DNA of 64,000 bases from Methylopumilus universalis (GTDB lineage: Bacteria; Pseudomonadota; Gammaproteobacteria; Burkholderiales; Methylophilaceae), in assembly GCF_006363895.1 (NCBI RefSeq), contig NZ_CP040953.1; one strand, given 5' to 3'. The translations under genes and the position numbers were made by a program. Of this stretch, positions 17,077-25,574 are shown piece by piece (position 1 is the stretch's first letter; each line of letters opens with the position of its first letter). The notes under the pieces are model-generated. The model had not been told where the DNA came from. It worked only from the letters and a program-made list of their open reading frames with translations, and searched no databases.

Positions 17077-18139
17077 ACTGAATGCCTTTCTTGTAATCCA
17101 AGCGATACTAATCCTGATTCTGGTTTGGTTATTAACTTATTTCGGCCGAGATGAATTTAACAACATAAAACCTAATTCAGATATTTCAAAAAACACTCAA
17201 AGTTTAATAAAGTCAGCCAATGGGGTTAACTATATAACTCTTAGCCCAGAAATACAGTCAAATAGTGGAATAAAGACCCAACCGGTTCAAACTTCAGATT
17301 ACATCAAGAATCTTACAAATTATGCAACAGTCCTTAGCATTGACTTATTGATTGAACAAAAAAATAAATTTAATGAAATTAAAAATCAAATAAGCCTCTT
17401 ATCCAATGAGTTAGAAAGGGATAAAAAAAATTACGAAAGATTCAAAGCTCTTAATGATGATAATAAAAACGTATCAGACAAAGCTTTTCAAGAAATGAAA
17501 GTCAATTTTGAAAATACAAAAATAAAACTTCAGACCACCCAAGAACTTATAACTGGGATTAAGCAAAATATTAGAGCTCAATGGGGAGAAATAATACTAT
17601 CGATGATTGATGCTGGGGCACGAAAAGAATTATTTGAATTTCTTGTTCAAGGAAAAGCAAGGATTATAAAAGTAACATTACCTGAAAATGCTGATAATCA
17701 ACCTCCGAAAAATATTAGTTTAGCTTTAATCGACAATTTAAATGAAAAATTTTTAGCAAGTTATCTCGCAGAATCGCCTACATTGGATAAGTCGATAAAA
17801 GGAAAAACTTATTTTTATATTGTTTACAGCAATCAATTAAGAATTGATTCAAAAGTAATTGCCAATCAAGTTCAAGATAAACTATCTTCTGAATCTGGCA
17901 AGTACTTAGCAATTCCAAAAGAAGCAGTAATATGGAACTCAGGGCAAGCATGGGTTTACGTTCAATCAAGTGAAAATAAATTTTTCCGTAAATCTATTGA
18001 AACAATTACTGAGAGCTCAAATGGTTGGATTGTCAAAGAGAATCAAATTAAAGAAAATGACCTTATTGTAATTAATGGCGCTCAACTTTTACTCTCGGAA
18101 GAATTTAAATATCAAATAAAAAATGAAAACGATGATTAA
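17066..18139 (+). CDS. Diverged RND efflux periplasmic adaptor (membrane fusion) subunit
   Basis: Links the inner-membrane pump to the outer-membrane channel. The 357-residue protein has one N-terminal membrane segment (about residues 8-25), a lysine/asparagine-rich coiled coil (about 93-170) and a beta-barrel/membrane-proximal region with PKEAVIWNSGQAWVYVQ near 290-306 and NDLIVINGAQLLLSEE near the end, which is typical of adaptors. The usual biotinyl-lipoyl half before the hairpin (GxVxxGxxV) is hardly recognisable, so it looks abbreviated. The gene overlaps the channel gene by 11 bases and is six bases from the pump gene. Context makes the role fairly secure. Confidence 0.72.
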   Translation: MKNKLNAFLVIQAILILILVWLLTYFGRDEFNNIKPNSDISKNTQSLIKSANGVNYITLSPEIQSNSGIKTQPVQTSDYIKNLTNYATVLSIDLLIEQKNKFNEIKNQISLLSNELERDKKNYERFKALNDDNKNVSDKAFQEMKVNFENTKIKLQTTQELITGIKQNIRAQWGEIILSMIDAGARKELFEFLVQGKARIIKVTLPENADNQPPKNISLALIDNLNEKFLASYLAESPTLDKSIKGKTYFYIVYSNQLRIDSKVIANQVQDKLSSESGKYLAIPKEAVIWNSGQAWVYVQSSENKFFRKSIETITESSNGWIVKENQIKENDLIVINGAQLLLSEEFKYQIKNENDD

Positions 18140-18145
18140 ATCAAA

Positions 18146-21100
18146 ATGATGTCTTCTATCGTAAAGTTTTCAATAAGATATACAGGGGTCATCATCGGCC
18201 TTGCAGTTATTGCAATAATATTTGGGTTATACCAAATTACCAGAAGTCCCTTGAATGTTTTTCCTGAGTTCGCTCCTAACCAAGTTATTATTCAAACAGA
18301 ATCTCCAGGACTTTCATCTGATTTAGTAGAGTCGCTCGTTACCCTACCTATTGAGAAAAATTTAGGGGGAACTATCGGCATTGAAACAATAAGATCCCAA
18401 TCCATCCCTGGACTATCGGTTATCACAATCATTTTTAATGAGCAGACAGATATCTATAGAAATAGGCAGGTAATTTCTGAAAGACTTGCTTCGATTTCAA
18501 GCAGTATGCCTCCAGGTATTATCCCTAAAATAACGCCACTAACATCGGCAGCATCATCAGTTTTGGGTATTGGAATTACATCAAAAACAAAATCTTTAAC
18601 TGAAATTAGGACAGTGACTGATCGAGTAATTATTCCTCATCTCTTGTCAATCCCAGGCGTTGCAGATGTAAATATATTTGGTGGCAAAGTGAAGCAATAT
18701 CAAATTGAAATCCAGCCAGAAAAATTGATTCAATCAAATATTTCGATTGAACAGATAATTAATGCGGCTAGCAAGTCTTCTGGGGTAAGAGGGGCAGGTT
18801 TCATTGAAAATAGCAATCAAAGAATTATTGTTAATACAGAAGGCCAATCTAAATCTTTAGAAGATATTGGTAAAACACCTGTAATTAGTAATAAAAATCA
18901 GATCATTTATCTTAAAGATCTAGCTGTGATCAAAGAAGGGTCAGTCCCCACGATCAGCGCAGCATCAATCAATGGTGAAGAAGGAATTTATTTATCTGTC
19001 CAAGGCCAGTTGGGTTCTGACACTTATAAACTCACCCAGCTAATTGAGGCAGCAGTTTTAGATATAAAACCATCACTTCTTGATCAAGACATTCAAATCA
19101 ACCCCGAATTATTTAGGCCTGCAAATTTTATTGATGCTTCGATAAAGGGCGTTCGTCTTGACATATTAATTGGCTCATTGCTTGTTATTATAATTTTATT
19201 TTTATTTTTATTTAACCTAAGAACGGCTTTTATATCAGCAACAGCAATACCACTTTCACTTCTAAGTGCAATTATTGTTTTAAGCTATTTTAATCTTGGT
19301 TTAAATATTATGGTTTTAAGTGGTCTCGCTATTGCTTTAGGCGAGGTTGTTGATGACGCTATAATTGATTCTGAAAATATTTTTAGGCGATTAAAAGAAA
19401 ATATAAAATTAAAGAATCCACTACCAATTAGCAAGGTTGTTTACGACGCATCAATGGAAGTGAGAAGTTCGGTAGTATATGCCACGATGATTGTTGTAAC
19501 TGTTTTTCTTCCCCTTCTTTCGTTAAATGGCGTTGCTGGAAAACTTTTTGGCCCGTTGGGTATTGCATACATCCTATCAATATTAGCTTCTTTAGTTGTT
19601 GCGCTCACAGTCACCCCTGCTCTATCTTACCTCCTTCTTGGTAAATCAAACTTCAAGTCATCTGAATCACCATTAATGTCTTACATAAAGAATAAATACA
19701 TTGATGTACTTCATTTCATAGAAAAGAAATCAACTGCAATCATTTTGCTAACGTTCACATTTATCTTAATAGGATTTTCGTTAGTCCCATTATTTAAAAC
19801 GCAATTCATTCCTCCACTTCACGAGGGTCACTTCATTATGCATATGACTACACTTCCGGGGACCTCAGAAAAAGAATCCTTGCGCATAGGAAACGAAATA
19901 AGTAAAAAAATTCGTGATATAACCGGGGTGAAATCTGTTGCACAGTGGGTAGGTAGATCACCAATGGGCGCTGATACATTTGGAACGCATTATAGTGAAT
20001 TTGAAATTGAACTTAAAAATTCAGACGGGCCAACACAAGATAAAATCTTAGAGCAAATTGAAGACTTAACACAAAATAATAATTATGTAGGACTAAATTT
20101 TGCTATTAATACATTCTTAACAGAACGTATCGAAGAGACAATTTCAGGTTACTACTCTTCAGTAGTAATCAATATTTTTGGCACAAATCTTGACACTATT
20201 GACCAAGATACTCAAAAAATATCTTCTACTCTGGCTTCTATTAAGGGTGCAAAAAATATCAATATAGTATCCCCTGCTGGTACACCTCAAATTACGATAC
20301 ATTTTTTATCTGAAAAATTAAGCCAATGGGGTATTCAAAAAACCGATCTTCTGAATGCTATTCGTGCAGCGTTTGAAGGACTTCCAGTAGCGCAAGTATA
20401 CGAAGGAAATGCAAAGGTAAATATTTCTATTATTCTAAACAAAAACTTTCGAGATGATATTACAGATATTCAAAAATTACCTATCATGGCAGCAGATGGC
20501 AAAATTGTTGAGCTAGGTCAAGTTGCCTATATTGCTCAAGAAAACGGAAGGTCTAAAATTCTTCATCAAGGAGGAAAGCGCATTCAAACTATGACAGCTG
20601 ATATTGATGAAAGAGATATTAATGATTTTAATAATGATCTAAAGAGTGAGCTAAATAAACTTAAGTTAAATCAAGGTAACTACTTTGAAATTACTGGGGC
20701 AGCTCAGGCGAATGCAAAATCACAAGAGGAGCTTATAGTCCACTCTATTATTGCAGGTGCAGGCATACTACTAATGCTATATATAGCTTTTGGAAATCTG
20801 CGCAATTTATTACTTACATTATTTAATCTACCTTTTGCATTAATTGGGGGTGTATTTGCTGTTAGTTTTAATGCAGGTTGGATATCTATTGGCTCACTTG
20901 TTGGGTTTGTAACGCTTTTTGGAATTACCTTACGAAATTCAATAATGCTGATATCTCATTACCAACATTTAATTAATGTTGAGAATCACACTTGGAATTT
21001 GGAAACATGTATTAAAGGAGCTTCTGAAAGACTTCCTTCTATTTTAATGACTGCTATTGTCACTGCATTAGGTTTGCTTCCATTGGCTCTGGGAAGCGGT

Positions 21101-21232
21101 CAGCCAGGCAAGGAGATTGAAGGTCCTATGGCTAGTATTATTGTAGGCGGCCTTGTCACATCTACTATATTGAATCTTCTAATACTGCCAAGCATTATGT
21201 TACATTTTGGAAAATTCGAAAAAGAAGAATAA
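18146..21232 (+). CDS. RND efflux pump inner-membrane subunit, CzcA/CusA-like (HME) group
   Basis: Proton-driven exporter of 1028 residues with the RND pattern of twelve membrane helices and two large periplasmic loops. The first helix lies at about residues 12-30, then PLNVFPEFAPNQVIIQTESPG and VTLPIEKNLGG, which resemble heavy-metal-efflux pumps. The proton-relay acids lie in TM4 (LGEVVDDAIIDSENIF). GRSPMGADTFGTHYSEFEI in the second loop corresponds to the GR-x-G-D segment of CzcA-like pumps. Substrate is unassigned: metal export is only one possibility. Tandem ATGs allow starts at 18146 or 18149. The stop is one base from convergent pabB. Confidence 0.88.
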   Translation: MMSSIVKFSIRYTGVIIGLAVIAIIFGLYQITRSPLNVFPEFAPNQVIIQTESPGLSSDLVESLVTLPIEKNLGGTIGIETIRSQSIPGLSVITIIFNEQTDIYRNRQVISERLASISSSMPPGIIPKITPLTSAASSVLGIGITSKTKSLTEIRTVTDRVIIPHLLSIPGVADVNIFGGKVKQYQIEIQPEKLIQSNISIEQIINAASKSSGVRGAGFIENSNQRIIVNTEGQSKSLEDIGKTPVISNKNQIIYLKDLAVIKEGSVPTISAASINGEEGIYLSVQGQLGSDTYKLTQLIEAAVLDIKPSLLDQDIQINPELFRPANFIDASIKGVRLDILIGSLLVIIILFLFLFNLRTAFISATAIPLSLLSAIIVLSYFNLGLNIMVLSGLAIALGEVVDDAIIDSENIFRRLKENIKLKNPLPISKVVYDASMEVRSSVVYATMIVVTVFLPLLSLNGVAGKLFGPLGIAYILSILASLVVALTVTPALSYLLLGKSNFKSSESPLMSYIKNKYIDVLHFIEKKSTAIILLTFTFILIGFSLVPLFKTQFIPPLHEGHFIMHMTTLPGTSEKESLRIGNEISKKIRDITGVKSVAQWVGRSPMGADTFGTHYSEFEIELKNSDGPTQDKILEQIEDLTQNNNYVGLNFAINTFLTERIEETISGYYSSVVINIFGTNLDTIDQDTQKISSTLASIKGAKNINIVSPAGTPQITIHFLSEKLSQWGIQKTDLLNAIRAAFEGLPVAQVYEGNAKVNISIILNKNFRDDITDIQKLPIMAADGKIVELGQVAYIAQENGRSKILHQGGKRIQTMTADIDERDINDFNNDLKSELNKLKLNQGNYFEITGAAQANAKSQEELIVHSIIAGAGILLMLYIAFGNLRNLLLTLFNLPFALIGGVFAVSFNAGWISIGSLVGFVTLFGITLRNSIMLISHYQHLINVENHTWNLETCIKGASERLPSILMTAIVTALGLLPLALGSGQPGKEIEGPMASIIVGGLVTSTILNLLILPSIMLHFGKFEKEE

Positions 21233-21233
21233 A

Positions 21234-22616
21234 TTAATTTTCTTTAAAGAAATCAATCCATTTTTTAATATTAGAAGCCTTGTAAGCAATTTCATCAAAT
21301 TCGCTTTTTGGATTCGATTGAGCAACAATCCCTCCTCCCGAATAGAAATGAAGCGTGTTATCTTTCTTGATCAATGTACGAATTGCAATATTAGTATCCA
21401 TTTGGCGATTAAACCCGATATAGCCAATCGAGCCACAATAAATGTCACGTCTATGGGGTTCTAACTGATCAATAATTTCCATTGATCTAATTTTTGGAGT
21501 CCCTGTAATGGACCCTCCAGGAAAAGAATCTTTAAGTAACTTAGGCAGAGATGAGTGAGGCTTTAAAATACCTTCTACTATACTTTCAAGATGATGCACA
21601 TTGCTATATGACTTGAGTTCACAAAGCGCTTTAACATTTACACTTCCAGGAATACAATTTTTACCCAGATCATTGCGTAATAAATCAACAATCATTAAAT
21701 TTTCCGCGCGATCTTTTTCGCTCTTAAGTAAGCGCTCTGCATTCTCTTTATCTATTGAAGGATTTGGATCTCTCGGCTCAGTGCCCTTAATAGGCCTCGT
21801 TTCAACATGTCCATCCGTTGATTTAATAAACCTCTCAGGAGATCCACATAAAACATCAAAATCTTCATGATGTAAATAGGCCATAAAAGGTGAGCGATTA
21901 ATTGTTCTTAATTTTTTATATCCTGTCCAGCCACTACCTTCACACTGAGCATGATATTTATTGGAAATATTTATTTGGTAACAGTCGCCTGCTTTAATAA
22001 AAGCTAAAATTTTATTTACAATCAACTCGTAGGCATTGAAATCTAAAAGTGGTTTAGTTGATGAGCGAGTCTTAAATGAGTGATAACTAGCTTTTGCATT
22101 CTTAAATTTTTCAGCAAGATCGTTTAGATAATTATTTGTATCTTTATTTAATAAATGAGATGCAATACATGCTTTTTTTTCTTGATGATCTACAATCAGA
22201 GCCCAGTCATAGATACCAACCATCATAAGGGGAATGCCAACATGATCTTTATCGTTCTGAACGTATGTTTGGCCTAATTCGTAAGAAAAGTATCCTAAAG
22301 CTCCTCCAGTAAAGGGTAGCGAGGAATTTTGAACTTCAAATCGCGCAAGAACTTTATCTAAAACATCAAAAGCATTTTCCTTAACAATTTTTTTTTGATT
22401 GTCTTCTTCAATGCTGACAGTATATTCATCTGCGATTATTTTGATAAATGGACGGCTGACTATAATGTCGAATCTAGATTTATCTGAAATATTTTTATCT
22501 AAATCATCATGAATACCGCTATCTAAATAGCAAGACCATGAATCATCAGCAATAGCTTCAAAATAAACGGAGCTATCCGAAAAGTAAGGTAATGAAATGA
22601 GGTGTGTATTATTCAA
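21234..22616 (-). CDS. pabB: Aminodeoxychorismate synthase component I
   Basis: Converts chorismate plus ammonia (from the PabA glutaminase) to 4-amino-4-deoxychorismate for folate synthesis. The 460-residue chorismate-binding protein contains PIKGTEPRD, where the lysine of PIKGT marks PabB rather than anthranilate synthase (PIAGT). GDCYQINIS, RNDLGKNC and PGGSITGTPK are also present. The start is a TTG without a clear ribosome-binding site, but the N-terminus (LPYFSDS...CYLDSG) aligns with the family. PabA and PabC are not in the window. A coding A9 run lies at 22388-22396. Transcription from hxlB is blocked by the hairpin at 22662-22700. Confidence 0.93.
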   Translation of the reverse strand: MNNTHLISLPYFSDSSVYFEAIADDSWSCYLDSGIHDDLDKNISDKSRFDIIVSRPFIKIIADEYTVSIEEDNQKKIVKENAFDVLDKVLARFEVQNSSLPFTGGALGYFSYELGQTYVQNDKDHVGIPLMMVGIYDWALIVDHQEKKACIASHLLNKDTNNYLNDLAEKFKNAKASYHSFKTRSSTKPLLDFNAYELIVNKILAFIKAGDCYQINISNKYHAQCEGSGWTGYKKLRTINRSPFMAYLHHEDFDVLCGSPERFIKSTDGHVETRPIKGTEPRDPNPSIDKENAERLLKSEKDRAENLMIVDLLRNDLGKNCIPGSVNVKALCELKSYSNVHHLESIVEGILKPHSSLPKLLKDSFPGGSITGTPKIRSMEIIDQLEPHRRDIYCGSIGYIGFNRQMDTNIAIRTLIKKDNTLHFYSGGGIVAQSNPKSEFDEIAYKASNIKKWIDFFKEN

Positions 22617-22661
22617 CGGCTGTTGAGATTTAAACTTAATGATCTGAAATTATATGCTGAT

Positions 22662-22700
22662 TAAATAATTAAGGGCGCATAAAGCGCCCTTAATTATTTA
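22662..22700 (-). terminator. Strong hairpin terminator after hxlB
   Basis: Two perfect 17-base arms (22662-22678 and 22684-22700) enclose a five-base loop, with a GC-rich core GGGCGC/GCGCCC and A/T-rich outer parts that supply the U-rich tail. It lies 16 bases after the hxlB stop and before pabB. The symmetry would let it work in both directions. Confidence 0.85.
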
Positions 22701-22715
22701 ATGCCTTATAGAAAT

Positions 22716-23249
22716 TTACTCTAGGTTTGCGTGAATTGCGCGCATACCTTCTTCAGTCAATCCTTTAGCATGAATTAATTCTGAAATAACTGCTTCAAGG
22801 TAGATCAATGTAGATAATTCAAATGAAGTGCCCATAGGCATTCCTTGGGTAAGACCAAAAGAATCATCATTACCAATTTGTACAGTTAAATCAGCCATAT
22901 CCGACATAGGTGATTTATTTTTCATTGAAACAACAACAATCTTAGCGCCTTTTGATTTAGCAGTTTCAAGAAGCGGCAAAAGTGTTTTTGTGCCTCCAGA
23001 ACCTGAAATCACTAGAAATAGATCGCCTGTTTTAATTGCTGGCGTCACAATTTCGCCCACCATATTAACCTGATAGCCACTGTGCACGAGACGCATTGCA
23101 AAAAAGCGTGAAACAAGTCCTGATCGCCCAGCGCCACCTACAAAAATACGACCTGCTTCATCTATAAGCTTAAGAAGCTTAGCCGCATTACTTTGCTCAG
23201 TCACTGCTAAAACGCTTGAAATTTTATCTAATAGTAATTTTTGATGCAT
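22716..23249 (-). CDS. hxlB: 6-phospho-3-hexuloisomerase
   Basis: Isomerises D-arabino-3-hexulose-6-phosphate to fructose-6-phosphate, the second step of formaldehyde fixation in the ribulose monophosphate pathway. The 177-residue SIS-domain protein has GGAGRSGLVSRFFAMRL (about residues 38-54), the phosphosugar loop VISGSGGTKT and a C-terminal helix with EEGMRAIHANLE typical of this enzyme. It starts 102 bases after hxlA, behind a strong terminator, with a good ribosome-binding site (AGGG). It is cytoplasmic and works directly with the neighbouring synthase. Length matches the family. Confidence 0.96.
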   Translation of the reverse strand: MHQKLLLDKISSVLAVTEQSNAAKLLKLIDEAGRIFVGGAGRSGLVSRFFAMRLVHSGYQVNMVGEIVTPAIKTGDLFLVISGSGGTKTLLPLLETAKSKGAKIVVVSMKNKSPMSDMADLTVQIGNDDSFGLTQGMPMGTSFELSTLIYLEAVISELIHAKGLTEEGMRAIHANLE

Positions 23250-23284
23250 GTTGAACCCTTTTTATTTAAAAATAAACAGCCTAT

Positions 23285-23316
23285 AAAAAAAATCCCGACT
23301 CATTGCTAAGTCGGGA
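23285..23316 (-). terminator. Rho-independent terminator between hxlA and hxlB
   Basis: Minus-strand stem TCCCGACT/AGTCGGGA (8 bp, 8-base loop, 23293-23316) followed by eight U residues (23285-23292). It begins about 36 bases after the hxlA stop and ends 36 bases before the hxlB start. It should end most hxlA transcripts. Confidence 0.9.
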
Positions 23317-23351
23317 CTTGATTTAGTTCATCAATAATTGTTTCTTAACAA

Positions 23352-23984
23352 TTATCCATGAGCAATTTTTGTGATTTCTGCAGCAGCAGCAGCTGGATCA
23401 GCAGCGCCGTAAATTGCAGCACCAGCAACGATAATAGATGCACCAGCATCTTTAACTTGCTTAGTCGTAGCAGCTTTAACACCACCAGCAACTGAGATTT
23501 TAACGCCAGTTTTTAAACCAGCAATCATAGCTAAGTCAGCAAAAGGAGTGTGACCAGCAGCTTGTGCATCAAGACCAGTGTGAACACCGATAATTTGAAC
23601 GCCTGCAGCAACACATTCTTTTGTTAAAGCTTCTTTGTTTGCAACGTTGATCATGTCAACTTGAACTTCTTTACCATATTTCTTAGCAGCAGCAACTACG
23701 CCTTTGATTGTAGCAATGCCTGAAGCGCCAAGAACTGTACAGATGTCTGCGCCAGCTTTGTAGAATGGCTCAGACTCATATTCACCTGCATCCATTGTTT
23801 TTAAGTCAACAAGGATTTGGTTCTTTGGGAATTTTGCTTTTAATGTTTCAAGAAGCTTGATACCGTTATGCTTAATGCATGGTGTACCAATTTCAAGGAT
23901 GTCTACGTGTGGAGCAACTTTAGCTGCTAATGCAACTGTTGCGTCAAAATCTAATGAATCTAATGCCATTTGTGTTAAAGCCAT
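23352..23984 (-). CDS. hxlA: 3-hexulose-6-phosphate synthase
   Basis: Condenses formaldehyde with ribulose-5-phosphate to hexulose-6-phosphate, the carbon-fixing step of RuMP methylotrophs. The 210-residue OMP-decarboxylase-superfamily barrel has the active-site motif DLKTMD (D60, K62, D65), EIGTPCIK near residue 31 and the phosphate-binding VAGGV and VAGAAIYGA loops. The start has a GGAG ribosome-binding site. A near-consensus promoter lies about 85 bases upstream and a strong terminator follows, so this gene appears to be transcribed mainly on its own at high level. It is the clearest indicator of a methylotrophic lifestyle in the window. Confidence 0.97.
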   Translation of the reverse strand: MALTQMALDSLDFDATVALAAKVAPHVDILEIGTPCIKHNGIKLLETLKAKFPKNQILVDLKTMDAGEYESEPFYKAGADICTVLGASGIATIKGVVAAAKKYGKEVQVDMINVANKEALTKECVAAGVQIIGVHTGLDAQAAGHTPFADLAMIAGLKTGVKISVAGGVKAATTKQVKDAGASIIVAGAAIYGAADPAAAAAEITKIAHG

Positions 23985-24066
23985 GGTTTTTCTCCGTATT
24001 TATTACAAGTTTTCTAAAATAGTTCGTTGCTAAAAGGAAGTTTGAACTTCATGAAGCAGGAAACCG

Positions 24067-24095
24067 ATCATATAGGGCTAATCATTTTGTGTCAA
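24067..24095 (-). promoter_or_regulatory. Near-consensus sigma-70 promoter for hxlA
   Basis: On the minus strand TTGACA (24090-24095), exactly 17 bases, then TATGAT (24067-24072): a perfect -35 and a five-of-six -10 at the optimal spacing. The predicted leader is about 75 nt and contains GAAGTTCAAACTTC, a small inverted repeat. It lies in the 168-base gap between tal and hxlA. Confidence 0.8.
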
Positions 24096-24152
24096 TAATC
24101 AACCCTACTCACTCTATAGTCATTTAAGGTCATTTTTATGACAATAAATGGT

Positions 24153-25103
24153 TTATAGCTTTTCGTTTAAAGCTGTTTCGAGTTTGTTTTGATCCACTAC
24201 GAAACCACGAATACCTTCTGAAAGTTTTTCAGTTGCCATCGCATCTTCATTCAATGCAAAGCGGAATTCATCCTCAGTCATTTTAGCTGGGGCTGATTTT
24301 GTAGCGCCGCCGTCTTTGAGGAGCCTTGGTAAATCTCCCTGGGTTGCTTCAAGCTCCTGAAGTAAATTTGGTGCAATTGTTAAACGATCACAACCAGCCA
24401 GTGCTGTAATTTCACCAATATTTCTAAAGGAAGCGCCCATCACAACTGTTTTATATCCATGCTCTTTATAGTAAGCATAAATTTTACGAACTGATATAAC
24501 GCCTGGATCTTCTTCTGATGTATATGTATTACCAGTTTTAGCTTTATACCAATCAAGGATACGACCCACGAATGGAGAAATAAGGAATACGCCAGCTTCA
24601 GCGCACGCACGCGCTTGGCCAAAACCAAATAGAAGCGTTAAGTTACAGTTGATACCTTCTTTTTCTAAGATTTCACCTGCTTTAATACCTTCCCATGTAG
24701 ATGCCAATTTAATAAGCACACGATCTTTTTTAACGCCAGCTTCATCATAAAGGCTTATTAATTTTCTACCTTTTTTAACCATTGCATCAATATTAAATGA
24801 TAAACGAGCATCTACTTCAGTAGAAATGCGGCCAGGAATATGTTTTAGGATCTCAAGTCCTACAAGAACAGCCAGCTTATCAGCGGCATCTTCAACTTGC
24901 TGAGCTTTATTGCTACTTTTTGATTTTGCATAAGCAATAGCTTCTTTAATCATTGGCTCGCATTGAGGAAGCGTACTTGCCTTTAAAAGTAAAGATGGGT
25001 TAGTCGTAGCATCGTAAGGTTTTACTGTTTTAATTGCTTCCACGTCACCAGTATCTGCAACGATCGTTGTCATGCCTTTTAATTGTTCTAATAATGTTGC
25101 CAT
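24153..25103 (-). CDS. tal: Transaldolase
   Basis: Transfers dihydroxyacetone units between sugar phosphates, regenerating ribulose-5-phosphate in the RuMP cycle. The 316-residue TalB-type barrel has DATTNPSLLLKA (about residues 31-42) and the Schiff-base lysine K132 in VLIKLAST, the same number as in E. coli TalB. The ribosome-binding site GGAG lies upstream of the start. It precedes hxlA on the same strand, so three RuMP enzymes are adjacent. No strong terminator follows; only a weak GTCAT/ATGAC stem near 24125-24140 is visible. TATAAT at 25149-25154 (minus strand) is a possible -10. Confidence 0.96.
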   Translation of the reverse strand: MATLLEQLKGMTTIVADTGDVEAIKTVKPYDATTNPSLLLKASTLPQCEPMIKEAIAYAKSKSSNKAQQVEDAADKLAVLVGLEILKHIPGRISTEVDARLSFNIDAMVKKGRKLISLYDEAGVKKDRVLIKLASTWEGIKAGEILEKEGINCNLTLLFGFGQARACAEAGVFLISPFVGRILDWYKAKTGNTYTSEEDPGVISVRKIYAYYKEHGYKTVVMGASFRNIGEITALAGCDRLTIAPNLLQELEATQGDLPRLLKDGGATKSAPAKMTEDEFRFALNEDAMATEKLSEGIRGFVVDQNKLETALNEKL

Positions 25104-25574
25104 TGCTTTAAATCTCCAAAAAATGATGTCTTTGAAATCGGATCGTAAATTATATATGAATTGACTTGCAATCTCGTGATTTCAAAACTTGTTTTACACA
25201 TTAGACAGCTCATTTAAGGGCGAATCAACGCATCCAAATGAAATATCTTATAAAATAATCACTTTAATGAAAGTTAACGTATTTTGTTTGCTTTTAATCT
25301 AATTTAAACGGTATTTAGGCACATTTAACGTAATATATGCTCTATTTTGGGCCACATACTGCTCGTCCATTCTTACTACCCCAAGAAATGAAAGGGTTAG
25401 GATGAGTATTCAGATGACAATAAGGTGTTAATTTGGCAAAATGACGTCTTTTTATGACACCTACCATTAAAGATTTTGAAGTTAAGATCTTTGTCGTAAA
25501 AACCAATTAAACTTAAAACATCATTATAAAAAGTTCAATGTTAAGTTCTTCTCGTTATTAACCTAAGGGCCCTT
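25104..25574. other. 471-base non-coding gap between divergent tal and ppsA
   Basis: The longest gene-free stretch in the window. It is strongly AT-rich. I see no tRNA, no convincing small reading frame and no recognised riboswitch. It holds a possible tal -10 (TATAAT, 25149-25154, minus), two copies of TTAACGTA (25274-25281 and 25325-25332, 51 bases apart) and a 12-base palindrome TAAGGGCCCTTA (25564-25575) that covers the ppsA ribosome-binding site and the first base of its start codon. It presumably carries the control regions of both genes and perhaps an unrecognised small RNA. Confidence 0.5.

Noticed and set aside
22388..22396. A9 run in pabB as a second slippage site
   Set aside because: It is near the N-terminus, where slippage would only give a useless fragment. 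It shows that long A runs also occur by chance here, which tempers the dnaX claim.
24100..24145. Terminator after tal
   Set aside because: Only a weak 5-bp stem (GTCAT/ATGAC) with an A-rich loop and no clear U tract is visible, so I did not list it as a feature.
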